Assembly (NCBI GenBank): GCA_008694505.1
Contig: VZDJ01000090.1
Span: 8,177,521 to 8,241,520, forward strand
Direction: 5' to 3'
Length of the DNA: 64,000 nt
Origin: Cyanoderma ruficeps
Lineage: Eukaryota; Chordata; Aves; Passeriformes; Timaliidae
Within the stretch, counting starts at the first letter, position 1. Each line of letters begins with the position of its first letter. The notes beneath the pieces are model-generated. The model had not been told where the DNA came from. It saw only the letters and a list, made by a program, of their open reading frames with translations, and searched no databases. Positions 49,044 through 61,904 of this stretch are shown here, piece after piece. The translations under genes were made by a program, and so were the position numbers.

Positions 49044-50367
49044 TGTGGTGGTTTCACATTCACCAAATTTTACTTGCGAGCTGGGAGACAGGATTTTGGG
49101 AGAAAAAGGCAAAACAGGCGCCAACTTAAGATAAACAGATAGATTTTATTAACACACACTAAGAGAAGAAAAGGAAATGGAAAAAAAACCACAAATGAAT
49201 TTCTCAACCAACTCTTTCTCCTACTACAAACTGTTCATTTTCTACAAACAATGTAAAGAGGCAAAACTCAGAACTCCAGATCAGTACCACTTATAAAACA
49301 GTCTTTCATTCAGTCTTTGAGAGAGAAAAGTCTCTCCTATTGTTTGGTAACTTTGCACAAGAGAAACAGTCTGCTTGTGGCTTCCAACTCACACAAAAGC
49401 AGCCTGCCCAGAAAGCTTCTGCAGTTGTGGAACCTCCCATATCACACAGCCCTTCCCGTGACTACATATGGACCGNACACACACATATATATATATATAT
49501 ATAGGGGTGGCACTTTTAAAGATAAACAACTTCAAAGGCAAAGGATTCTTCAACTCAGAGAAACAGAGATATCTTCTTATTTCTTTCACTGGCACAGGGG
49601 GCCTCTTCCCATCTCTCTCAGTTCTAACCTCTCATGGGACTGCCAAATCCCAACTTCTAATTCAAAATTCATTCAGTAAATCACAGATACCTTTGCTCAA
49701 AGAATCCAAAAATCATCTCCCCAATTCATATTGTCCATGACTTAAAGGATTATTCTAGCATATTCCTATTACAGTCTGTTACCATGACTCATAGGCGATT
49801 TTCAGCCTAGAACCAAGGCAACTTGTCATCTCTTCCACGTAAGAGGTCACTCTTCCTTTACTGGCTTTGAGATCTCCATATTGTCCCTTTACACATCTCC
49901 AGTTTGGCTGTCTCTCTTACTAAGAAAAAGGTTAGGGCTTCGGAAATTTCATCAATGCCAAGAAAGAGTTACATTTGCCCAGGTCTTCTTTTCTCCGGGC
50001 AGTGGCTGACTTCAAGGCTGCGTCGGATAGGCCGATGGGGGGAAGAGGGGGAAGAATCTCACACTGATCGGAGCAGCTCGGGCAGTCCGGGATCTCAGCT
50101 GCAGCCTCCACCCCCACCCCCAGCACGATGGGGGGCCCAAAGGCATGGCCAGACCCAGAGGTGGCTGCCCCACACAGGGGGGAGCAGCGGGGCCTGGCCA
50201 GCCTTGGTCACTCCTCAGAGCTCTGTTACCTTCTCCCACCAGAAGTAAAAAGGGCTGAGTCACCTTGGATCTCTGATTTAAGCCTGAGTTCTCCAGAGGC
50301 ATGGACAACACTCTTATTGGTCAGACAGAGTCCAGCCCCACCCTCACATCTGTGCTAAACTACCAGA
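49044..50367 (-). mobile_element. Solo LTR of an endogenous retrovirus
   Basis: The element begins TGTGGTGGTTTCAC on the plus strand and ends GTGCTAAACTACCAGA, so the ends are imperfect inverted repeats of the TGTGGT-GTTT type. It is flanked on both sides by the 5-bp direct repeat GCAGG (49039-49043 and 50368-50372), the mark of retroviral integration. AATAAA on the minus strand at 49145-49150, about 100 bases before the low end, suggests minus orientation with a short U5. No internal gag-pol-env was seen, so it is a solo LTR. An AC/AT microsatellite with an N and a GC-rich segment (about 50030-50260) lie inside. The family was not identified. Confidence 0.75.
49477..49503. repeat. (AC)n(AT)n microsatellite inside the LTR
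   Basis: ACACACACAC followed by about ten AT units, immediately after the N at 49476. It lies within the solo LTR. Confidence 0.95.
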
Positions 50368-50550
50368 GCAGGAAAGAAGAAAAGGAGACATACTTGAAAT
50401 TTAAAAAAATAAATCCTTATCCTCACCACCCTGTCTTGACAGGGCAGGTCATTTTCCTCCAATTTACTTTTAAGGACAGTGATGGCCTGGATGGCAAAAT
50501 GTATTGCAGAGTCTCTGCAGAGTTTAGGAAAAATCCATTAGGAAAATATT

Positions 50551-51350
50551 ATTTAGGTTGGAAAAGACCATGAAGATCCTCAAGTTCAACCATAAACCCA
50601 GCACTGTCAGGTGCACCACTAAGCCACGTTCCCGGGTGCCACATTTACACAACTTCCAAATACCTCCAGGGATGATGCCTCAAACATCGTCAGTCTGTTC
50701 CAATGTTTCATGACCCTTTGGTGAAGATATTTTTCCTATATCCAATCTAAAGCTCCCCTGGCAAACCTTGAGGCCATTTTCCCTTGTCCTGTTACTTGGG
50801 AGAAGAGGCTGACCTCCCACCTGGCCTCTACACCCTGCTTTCACGCAGTTGTAGAGATAGATAAGATCCCCCCCAGAGCCTCCAAGATCCTCAGCTCTTC
50901 CTCATAAGACTTTTGCTCCAGTCCTTTCACCAGCTTTGTGGCCCTTCTGTGGACATCCTTCAGCTCCTCAACGTCTTTCTTGTAGAGAGGGACCCAAAAC
51001 TTAATGTAGGATTTAGAGTGCAGCCCTACCAGGGCCAAGTACAGGGGGTGACCACTTCCCTGGTTCTGCTTGGCATACTATTGCTGACAAAGGCCAGGCT
51101 TCCACTGGGCTCTTGGCCACCTCGGTACACCCTGGCTCATGTTCAGCTGCTGGTGACCAGCACACCCAAGTCCTTTCTCACCAGGCAGCTTTGGGTTGCT
51201 ATGGGCCAGGTGCACGATCCAGCATCTGGCCTTGTTGAAGGCACACAATACCCACAACCTTTCCCTCATCCAGTAAGTGAGTGACCTTGTCATAAGAGGA
51301 GATCAGGTTAGGCAAGCAGGATCTGTCTTTCCTAAAGCCTGACCCAAAGA
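50551..51350 (-). repeat. CR1 LINE, about 0.8 kb with decayed reverse-transcriptase ORF end
   Basis: The plus strand begins GGTTGGAAAAGACCATGAAG and continues through many CR1 landmarks (TGTTCCAATGTTTCATGACC, AGCCTCCAAGATCCTCAGC, TTTGTGGCCCTTCTGTGGAC, CACACCCAAGTCCTTTCTCA, GGCCTTGTTGAAGGC, GAGATCAGGTTAGGCAAGCA). On the minus strand, 50841-51038 translates to a relic of the C-terminal end of the CR1 polyprotein, including KKDVEELKDVHRRATKLVKG. It is 5'-truncated and interrupted by stops. Confidence 0.95.
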
Positions 51351-53114
51351 GCAGTGAAGAGCAAGGCAGACAAATCTTCTTCACTTTAACTTAGCTTCAT
51401 GTTTTTCAGGGAAAATAACCGCTAAAGCAATAACACAGATGCCACACATCATATGACTAAACCACATTCCTAGTCATGGGCTGTGTGCATTCCAGAATCA
51501 GAGAAAATGAGGGATGAATACTAACTGGTAAAACAATAAATGACCAATTTCTGGGAGCGTATGAACAGAAGTGGAGCAACCAAGGACAAGGAGGGCTCAA
51601 TCCTATGTGCTGCACAGACACTGCCAGTCTAGACAAGAGAGCCTGGAGCAATGTGGATATAAATGATACATAAATTATCTTGGTAAATGGGAACTGCCCC
51701 CAGGAGCATATTAGCGACACAGATTTCACTTGCGTAGATCTCACAGTGTTTTGAACTAACCAGGAAAGCATTTTTATTCTGATATGTCCCTTTCAGTCAC
51801 ACTCAGATAAACATTCATTAAATATGATTGAATGGACAAGGGAAGTCATCGGAACTTAACTGTCATGATACAGTGATAAGAATCTATTTGATGTTGAGAA
51901 AATAATTTTGCCATATTAGGATTTCAGGAGACTTTATTTCCCTGCATCTCCTTGATAAAAGACTTGAATGATAAACTAGATGCCCTCTAATTCCATTAAT
52001 TTGTGTCAGTTTTTGGCATCTGTTAGTGAAACCCTGGTCTTAAGTATTTGCATTTGTAATGTAATTCTTCTACATTGAGGCCATTTCCAAATGGAAGACT
52101 CTGAGATCTATAGATACCTTTGAAACACAATCTTTCCCTCCATGCTTGCCAACAGAAATTCCACACTGATCTGCAAGTATTCTCTTCAACAAAAGTCCGC
52201 TGATGGCCAAGATCAGCAGGAGAAACTGTGCAAAGCACATCTGAAGTAAAAGCACGATCTTAAGTGCATCAGAGCACTTGGAGTGTTGGAAGAACTCTAA
52301 GGAAAGGAGTCTGTACTGGGAGAGAATGCGAAACAGCTTGATGAATCAGCTGCATCACAAGAGAACCAGCTACCACCAACCCTTCAGAAAGAAGAAAACT
52401 ACCAATGGCCTGAAGAATCCAGCTGGAAGCACCATATTTTGGCTAGTCGGAATGCATAGGCAGCAGGAGACAAAAGCAAAAAAAATTTGAAAATTTTAAA
52501 AGTTTAGATATTACTTTCACTCATACCAGGAATCAACTGCACGCTTTCAGTGTGCATAGTCTCTTGTGATCAAATACAGCCCTATTTTTTGTTCTTATCC
52601 ATAGAGTGAGGATCCTTGAACTCTGCCCTACAAAACTAGAGGGTGAATACAGCTGTAGTGTATTACAGCAAATTTGGGTTTGTTGCCAGAATTCCTTTTG
52701 CCTTACATTGAAATTGTTTATTTTCCACCATTTCAAAGATTTTAAGGGGCATGAAGGCAAGACCCAGCACTGCCTCCCAGAGTGCTAGACAAATGAAGTG
52801 TGTCTTATGAAAATATATTAGCACCATCTATTTGTAAGCACTACCTCACTTATTCAAATCAATCACAGCAGTGCTTTGATTTTTCCAAATCTGGTGTCAT
52901 AGTACCACCAGGCAAGTTTTCAATGATAATCTAAAACCATGAAACTTTTATTTTCTGTTCTTTTATATTTTTGTATTTATTTTGGCTGCCAAACATGGAG
53001 AAATATTGGTTGTTTGGCTGCAACCCAATTATATCGTAAAATGGGAAACATTTAAAAATAGTTCTGTTTCTATGTACTACAATAAACAAGACACACTTCT
53101 AACGCAGCCACAAC

Positions 53115-53440
53115 CACAGAATCAAGAAATAATTTAGGGTGGAAGGAACTTTTCTAAGTCATCTAGTTCAACTCTCTACTCAGAGCAGACCTGAAGTTGC
53201 TCAGGGCCACATCCAGATGAGTCTTGAACATCTCTGAGGATATAGATTCCATAAGATCTCTGGGGTAATCTGTTTCAGTGCTTAGCATACTTCTGTTTTT
53301 AAAAAAGTCCTAATATCTAACTGGAATTTCCCATATTACAGTTTGTTCCTGGCGCCTCTTGCCAAATTACTCTGCACTTCTGCAGGAAATCTGTCTTCGT
53401 ATCCTCCAGTCAGATAGCTGAGGACAGTGTCTGATCCTTT
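53115..53440 (-). repeat. CR1 LINE 3' fragment, antisense on plus strand
   Basis: The plus strand reads CACAGAATCAAGAAATAATT, TAGGGTGGAAGGAACTTTTC, CATCTAGTTCAACTC, then TCTGTTTCAGTGCTTAGCAT and AGTTTGTTCCTGGCGCCTCT, following the CR1 3' region in reverse complement. It is more diverged than the copy at 37532, and the far boundary near 53440 is approximate. Confidence 0.85.
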
Positions 53441-56400
53441 CTCATGACAGATTACATCAACACTAAGGCTCCCAGCCAGGAAATTCACATTCACAAATAC
53501 TCTGAATAATGGAAGTAGGTGACATATGAAGAGGGCAACCAAGAACACCTTTTCAGGGGAGGGTGAGCTAACAGTAGCTTCATGTTTCAGGCATGTAGTT
53601 TCATCATTTGCAATTTTTTTAAAGTATTATTATGCTTGCATGTTATACAAGTTTAACATTGCTTCAGAAGAATAGGCTGTCAACATGCAGCAGTTAACAG
53701 TGCAAAACACAAACAAGCATGTCTATCTATGAAAACCTAACTATTAAAGTCTCAACTCACACCCTCAAACGACTTTCATTTCAAAGTGGGCAACTTTTCT
53801 TAGATGCATCAACATGCGCAACAGAATGCACACAGTTAATAAAATAGCATAAAGTGTAATTCCCTTCATATTTCCTTCATATCTGGGGTCATTTGGGTGA
53901 TTTAAATGATAGACCAATTCACTAGTAAAGGAGGAAGAGTAGCTGAAATATGCAGTACGGAAACTCCTCAATACTGGTGTTCAGTTGAAGGCAGTGATCC
54001 AAAAGGAAGAGATGCCCTGTGAGAGCCCAGGGACAGCCCCATCCCTTCCTCTGTCCTTCTTCGTAGCAATCTTTGAAGGTTATTGACACCTTTTCCTCCA
54101 GTTGCTATGCACAATTTAGTTTAATTAATGCTAATCAGAAATATGCTGCTCTTTAATATTATAAATATATACTTCTGAAAGAGAATTGTTAGAGCATTTA
54201 TATAACAAAATAATGACGTTTTAAAACTTACTTTGCCAGTTCCTCTCTAGAGATTACTACAGTTCAGAACTGAGTTAATAAGCTGTACTCATTAGTACTT
54301 TAGGACCAGTTAGGTCAATGCAGAGGTAAAGATGCAGTTATCAGCAATTTCAACTTCTATGCAGCTACAGAAATTGTTGTACAATGGAAACTTGTTGCTC
54401 ATATGTTGCCATCTGTTTCACTTGTTTTCAGGTCATTTGAGAACTTCAGTGAGGGTCCACTTCTATCTTTATCACTGTCTCCCTCACAAGGCTCCCAAAA
54501 CATGCTGGTTTAAAATTATGTTTTATTGGACACAATAAAGTAACTGGAGTTATTTTTAGGGTGCAAAGCTGAAATCAGTTTAGATTTAAACCTAGGATCC
54601 CATTTCAGTGGTCCAACCCCCAATTCTGGTTTTCATTCTGCAGGTCATTTCTCATTATTTATTAAAATAGGAACCAAAACTGAAAACAAGAGAGAAAACT
54701 GTTGTTTCAAAATAACCAAGCCTACAGCACTGATGGAAAAGGAAACAGGAGTTACACTTCTGAAAAGTTCTTTGGTATTTGATGCAACCTGATCCTGGCT
54801 CCTTTTGTGAGATTCTGTTTAATTCTTATTTTAAACCTCAGAAAATTCAGCTCTTTTCTGTGTCCAGTTACTGAACTTAGTTTGGTGCTTGACAGCAAAA
54901 ATTTATAAAATTCAACATTGAACAATTCAACATTTTTGAAGGACAGGGACAAAACCAAGCCTATTAATTATTTTCAATGCATAATGCCCTTTGAAACTCC
55001 TTCAAGTTGGGTAACTTTTGATAGATAACACTTTCAAACAGTGCACAAATTTAAAAGGACAAGACAAAAACTACTTGTTAATAAAACAACCTGAAACCCT
55101 TATTTCAGTTTAGACTACGGACCACTTATTTGTAGTAAGATAAAGCTTAATTTTGATCTGATATCTTTAGGTTCTCCAGGGCCTTGTTCCCCTGGCTTTA
55201 CTCTCAAAGCTCCTTATTTGCTGTTGTTTTTTCCAGACTGCCCTGGTATGTATTTTTCTGGATGTAATTTCACCTGGACAGAGCTGATGAGACAGTGACT
55301 GCATCTTGCCCAGAAGTGTTCTCTTTCCAATCCTGGCTCCTTCTCCTGTCCAAGGAAACAAGTCCAAGGCAACTCCACCCAGGCTGGGCTATGAAGAAAA
55401 TGGTGTCCTGGCCAAAGAACCTGACAGATTCTGCATAAATATATTCAATAAAGGCAAGCAGAAGACTGTGGGGAGCAAGGAGAGTCTCACAAATTTTCTA
55501 GGTCTAACTCTCTTTTTTAAGCCTTTAAAGAGCATCAGCCAATGCAAACGCCAAAAGAGAAATGCGGTCTTTGGACATGGCCTCATACAAGGTGGTCATA
55601 TTTTAGAGCTGACCAGCTGAATAAAATCAGGCACCTTCTTTAACAACCTCTCCTCAGTAGGAAAAGCTCGACAAAATATTAAGAACTTGAACAGGTAAAT
55701 AATTCAAATTCTGTTGGACTGGCTCTGCCGATAAACTCCAAATGTATCGAAGCAATTGGTATTAAAGACCATAGACCTCAATGCAGGAAGTTTCTTATAA
55801 CTGTGTTCATGGGCAGGCAGAGCACTGTCACTGCCATTACCCATTCAGCGACAGGCAATGCTTGGCATCACCACTTCCTTCAGCCACCCTTCATTTACAA
55901 ATATTGGTTCATTTCCGAAGAACAGAAAATCAAAGACATAATAAAAAAAACACTGTCTGGAGCTGCAGTCACCTTTGGTTCTGTGAGAAGAGTGAGGACA
56001 CTACATTTTACAATCCAGGATGTCAGTGTTTATTATTGAGTCCACAGATAATCTGCTACATGGGTTACTGTGTACCCAGATTGGAGTGAAGGACTCATTT
56101 CCTACAGCCAACTTGGAGGCTGTTCCTTGCATATGATCACCATTTATTACATCATTATACACAATTTTTTTTTTCATTGTGACTACTCATCTGAGGATCT
56201 TTTGAAACACTTCGGGAAGAACCATTCAAAAGAAGAATACTAAAACAGCCAACAGCAAGAAAGTATAAAATCTACTGTGTTATAATAAGGCAGCTCCAAA
56301 ACAACAGATGAAAAAGCCTCAAGCAGTAATAAATTGAAATTTGCATGTTTATCTGTTTTAATAGAACAAAATAGGTAGTCATATACTGAAATCCTCTTCT

Positions 56401-56929
56401 GTGATAAGTATTACCTTATTTTCCATAATCCAAGCAATTGAAAGAGCAAGTATTTAGCTCAGTATTCTGTAACATTGGCTTAGATGATTTTAAAGCTAAC
56501 TTTATTTTACCTCCTTCTCTGATTCAGCACATGGTTATTTTTTAGGGACAAAACTGCTCAAAGATAGTAGTATTTAGACAGCTAGGAGGATTTACAAGCT
56601 GTAGTAACAGAAAAAATTTGAAACTAGAATGTACATCCAACTCTTTAGTTGTAAATCAATCTGTAAGTCTCAGAATCCCCAACATATCCAGGTATGTTTC
56701 AAAATTGTTACTTTCTCGATTATATCCCTGAAGAGATGGATCCTAGTCTTTTTTTGCACTAGTTCTCACTTCTAAAAAGGTCTCTTATCACTAATGGATA
56801 TATCACATATCACTAATCACATGGAGCACTGCGAAACAGACCATCTTGATAAATCCAGGAAAAAAATCAATTTCAATGACTAGAGGTATAAAGTATATTA
56901 CCCAGGAAAAAAGCCTGAGAAAATAAGAG

Positions 56930-57165
56930 TCATTGAGCTTAGAGAAAAGGTTCATAGATAGATATGAAGACAGTATCCAAATATACATGGCAAACAAACA
57001 AAGCCCTGAGGAAAAGCAGTTATAAATTAGTTCTGCTCCATATCTGAAGAGAAGTGACAAACTGTAGCAAGGAAGGTATCTGGAAAACTGATACAGAAAG
57101 TAACACTCTGGAATGAACTGTCTCAAGAATAAGAACAAGGTTGTCGAAATGAGTTCAGGAAGTCC
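56930..57165 (+). repeat. Old CR1/L3-like LINE remnant, sense on plus strand
   Basis: The sequence has the layout of the CR1/L3 3' region: GAGCTTAGAGAAAAGGTTCA, then ATATGAAGACAGTATCCAAA, an interval, AACTGTAGCAAGGAAGGTAT and CACTCTGGAATGAACTGTCT. The similarity is weak and rests on the order of these landmarks, so it looks like an ancient copy. A 111-codon minus-strand open frame over it is a shadow. Confidence 0.5.
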
Positions 57166-60100
57166 ATTTCAGCCCTATGTTTCCTTGTACAAATGACTAT
57201 ATTTTCAGTTGAAGGTGACTACTTTTGTTCTGCACGTCTAAGTATGTACTATAAAGCCTCAATGAGGGCTGCCCTCCCCAGTGCTCTGCATGAATTCCAG
57301 TATCCTACTTCCTATCTCTAATACATAGAAAATGAAAATCCAGTAAGACAAGGTCACTTGAGTATATGGATAAGCATAAGAGAATTGCCAGGGAGAAGCA
57401 AGATTAATTTGTTATGTGAGAAGAGAAAAATATCTCAGTGCAATTGATTGAGTGAAGGTAAGAAAGAGCATCCAGGAAACTGCAAATTGTTTCCCCTAGC
57501 CTCACTCATCAGGAACAGTCACACCTATGCACATGATGAACAAGAAGGTGATTTGGAACAGCCAGAGCAAATTTACTGAGGCCAGGCTGTCTGGCAAGGC
57601 TTGCTGTCTTCTGTAAATGTTATTCCCAGCTTTGCATACAATGGGAAAGGGGTGAATGTCATTTACTTCAACTTTGGTATCCTTCCTGTCAGACTGGAGA
57701 AATGCAGACTGGATGCCTACATTACAGGGGAGATGGAAAACTGGGCTCCAAGAATAGCAGTCAGTGGTTAAAAGTCCAAAGTCCCTTTTGATACCGCTTT
57801 GATATTGCTCAAGAACGTCTTTCTGGTTCTTGAGAAACATCCAGTGTAATTCCTACACTTATTTCAGTGAGGGAGAAGGTTTTGTGCTTGGTGTGCACTT
57901 GGGAAAGAACTTTGTTGGGGAAATAGAAGCAGATGAGTTGTCCATAATGACCCGCTTTGAAACTGAAGGAAAACAAACTAGATGGAGACGCCCATTCAGA
58001 AATAGGTGACATTCTAAGTCCCTCCACTATGGTGGGTACAGTTGAATCAAAAATCTTCAAAATAATATACAAAAAGATGGAAATAGAAGGGGATTATCTT
58101 TTTTCTGAAGTCACAATGATTTTCCACTTCCAGCATTGCAACCCGCATATGATCACACAAAATATCTGTGTTCTCTGCTCAAAATAACACCCAAGACATG
58201 CAGGACTTCAAACAGAGCAAGGATTAATACCTCCGAATGGCACTTGGCAAAGGTGCTTGCAAAATTCTGTGTTAACTTTGGAATAAATTCCCCACTTTTT
58301 AGAAGCAGACAAATGATAAAGCAATTAAATATCTGAAGCACACATAAGAATTCTTAGGCAGTGTTGTATATCAAATGCTAAACTCAGAAAGAGCAAGAAA
58401 ACCTTGTCAGTAACAAAAGCAGTACTGAAATATGAAATTCCGTTGTGTTTTGACAACTATGATTTGAGCTTGTCAATGGAGTCAAGTCCGTCAACAAAGC
58501 TTTTAGCCAATATACTTCCCTTTGGTTTAGAAAGCTGTAGACACAAACAAACTAACAAAATGTAAATTTTAAAGAATTCCCCTATGTTTCCAAAAGAGCA
58601 GTCAAAATAAAGTGGTTTCACTTATGTTCCAGGTCTCCAAACTGAACGTTCTCACACATGTCTATGACACTTGCTGGATACAGCCCAGTCCTATAAGGAT
58701 TGATTCCAACTGCACATAGTTTTTCCAGCTGGAAAACGTATCTCATCTTGCACCATTAGATGAGACAGACATCAAGACTGATGACCTGGCTCCTTACTAC
58801 TACTCTAAAATAAACCCAACAAAAAACCCAGTAGATTAAGAAAAATCAGAGGTGATCCTTTTAATCATCTTCTATATTGTTCCACATTCTGAGTTTGCAG
58901 AGATCAAAGGAAAGATTCTACAGTTCAAACACACCCAGAGAAAAGAAACAACAAATTGCCAGTACATCTTTAATTTTGAAAAGAACTAACAAATACTTCA
59001 TAAGTTTAGAATGTATTACTGAATTCCTAAATTTGACACAAGTCCTTTTTCAGCTCTGTGAACACATTGTGAAGCAGAGGCATTGTTAGCTCACCTTAAA
59101 AAAACTAAAATATGAAGTAAATGGTTCTAAATCAATGGATTACAGAAAATAACGGACACCAAGCCTAGTAAGTGTACAAAATATGAAATAAAAGCCATGT
59201 CTCTGATTAAGTGAGTATTAAGATAAGACAAATACTTATTTTTGATACTGAAGGCATTTCATCTTTTCTTCCACATATTTCCCTTCCTACCCAGGACATG
59301 GCATGGAGTTTTTGTTCTCTGACAATATTTCCAAATTCTTTATCTGTTACATCACCTGCTCTATTTTCACCATGTTGCCTTTTATCTACAGAGATGAAAG
59401 AAAGCTACAGGAAGTAATCTCTCTTTCCAACCTATCTTTCTATGTCTATATTACCTTTTTTTTTTTAATAAATTCTCCAGCGGGTGTTTCATACACAGAA
59501 AAATGCCAATAAAGGATACTATCAGCTACACAAAAGGAAGGCTTATGAAAATTTTGGGGTGGGAGAGGGTACATCTATGCACAAAACCATCAGCTAAGCA
59601 ATCTTTGTAGGCCTGACTTTGCATTTTTACTTGTACTTCTCTCAGGCATTTATCCAAACGCTCATGGAGAATTTATGGTATGTAGGAAGCTATGTCTCTC
59701 TCATTACTGATCTCGTAACCCAGAGTGCAGTAGATTGCATTAATTCCCAAGGAATGCTCTCTGACTTAAGAGTGTATTAAGCACATAAATAACGCTTCAT
59801 GACTTCAGAGTTTTTAAATGAGATGGTCTCCCCTGTGCCAGTTATTTTCAACAACAGACAAGTGTTTTAATACTACAAAAACAAATGATTAGAAAAAACA
59901 TCCAGAAGGGCCAGGTCATGAAAAAAATTATTCACAATGCCTGAAGATCCAACAGGGCATAAATGAGATTATCTATTCCCTATATGTAGCTTTTCTACAT
60001 CCTTAATACTATGAGCAACCTCACATTGCCTTCAAATAAATACAATAATAACATATGATTTCCCTTGCTAATTGCTGTAAGTATTTCTGAGTGGAAAGGG

Positions 60101-61872
60101 AACACCATAAACATCTGTTACATTACTGAGAAACTGCTTTCTAAGAATCCATGGCTGTACATTAACATACTAATGCTTTTATCAACTACTATTTGATCAT
60201 GTTACCAAAATTGTGAGAGTACGGGGGACTGATGAAAGTGTGAAAGATAATTTTTGGTGTAATGCATTTGCCAAAAATAAGCAAGATCCCACACTGCCTT
60301 TGTGTGTGTGCGTGCATGCCTCAGTGTACTAGAGTCTATGTGAAATCACACTCATTACTTGCTTACTTATGTGCAAGTGGAGTACAGACTTTTCCTTGGA
60401 GCAAAAATCCCCAAATCTGCCAACAATTCAAAAGAAGTTCATCAGCTAAAATTAATTGCATAATTAATATTTTGAAAAATTTAGTATTTTGAAAAAAAAA
60501 ATCTTATTTTGTTTATACAGACTTGATTAACAAAGGAAATAAATTAACTCCTACTCCACAATACCAACTGAGTCACATCAGATATATCAACTACCAAGGT
60601 GCACTGAATAACCAACATAAGCAAGGAGACATTTTGATTAGAATTGCCAGTTTTTGTGTTCCTCATGACTAAAGCAAAGAGCAGGAAGGAATGCCGAAGA
60701 GATGCAGTATTGGTGCTTGTCAGATCACAGCTAAAAGCTGATGCTCATCTGAAAGGTACCAAGTGACAAGCTGTCACTGTGGAGCAATTCTGTGGAGTCA
60801 TGTTCACAGAGTAAATGTCTCTTAATTGGCTTTATGACAAAAAAGGAGACCTATTGATTCAAGCTGAATATGAAACCTCACCACTTCTACCTGAGTCAGC
60901 TCTTCAAACTGAGGGGATTCATGGTTCTTAAGCCTGACTGCAGCCATTTCCCTGACCGTGAAACAAGCTGCACACTGTGCTATAAATAAAAACTCTGCCC
61001 TGCCATTTAATCCAACTACTTCAGTGTTTGTGTGAGCCACAGAATGGAACTCTGCCAAAATGTTCAGGTCAGACAGTGGAGTTTTCTTTCTATTATTTCT
61101 ATCCCAAATCTCAATTTCTTATGAACTTTCAGACTACTGCACCCATACCTCTGTTTTCAGTGTATGTTTGTGCATGTTGTACAGACACACTGAGATTTCA
61201 AAAGAAAAGTGATAAGCGATAAGGTCTGAAAGTCTTGTCATTTTCTCAGTGTGCATTTTTCTTGTTCATGTATAGGCTTGAACTGTGGTAATGAGGTAAT
61301 CTAAATTACCAGAAAATGTTTTAACTTCAAAGTCAGAAAGCAATCTTCTGGAACATTTCAAGCGTACATATTTGTATTTTTGAACCAACCACAATTTCAT
61401 GTGTTCTAAAATTACTCCAGACTTTTACATCACAGAAAGAAAAATTAAAGTGAATAATTAATACAAAGCAGATATTGCAAGCAGCTGACAAAAGAAGAAA
61501 AGTCTTTTCCAAATGTGAGTTTAAAAATAATATTATCCCACACACATACAGTCTCAGTCCTTTAAAACTGGCCAGGTTCCCAAAGTATTAATTATGTAAA
61601 CTCATATGAAGCATCTGTGGCCATTTATAGATTCATAAACTAATGCCACAAATTCAGGTGACTGGAAATAATCTTTTCCCACTCTATTGAGTCGTCCTAT
61701 TCCTGAGCAGATTTTAAGAATAACCATACTAAAATGCTGAAGTAGCCCTAAAAAATAATTCCCTCATACTTTGAGAATCCCTTTTGCCATCAACTCTTCA
61801 GCTTGAGAAAGAGTATAGAATTACCATTTCTTTTTAAGTACATACAGTGATACCCTAATGTTAGCACACCCC

Positions 61873-61904
61873 ATACACACACACACACAAAAAAAAAAAA
61901 AAAG
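61873..61904. repeat. (CA)n followed by poly-A
   Basis: ACACACACACACACA followed by about 15 A residues. Intronic or upstream simple sequence. Confidence 0.95.

Noticed and set aside
49317..50358. Several open frames on both strands within 49.3-50.4 kb
   Set aside because: All fall inside the solo LTR, which is non-coding; no retroviral protein signature was seen.
56803..57138. 111-codon hydrophobic minus-strand open frame
   Set aside because: It is antisense to a LINE-like remnant; the hydrophobicity follows from A-rich sequence on the other strand.
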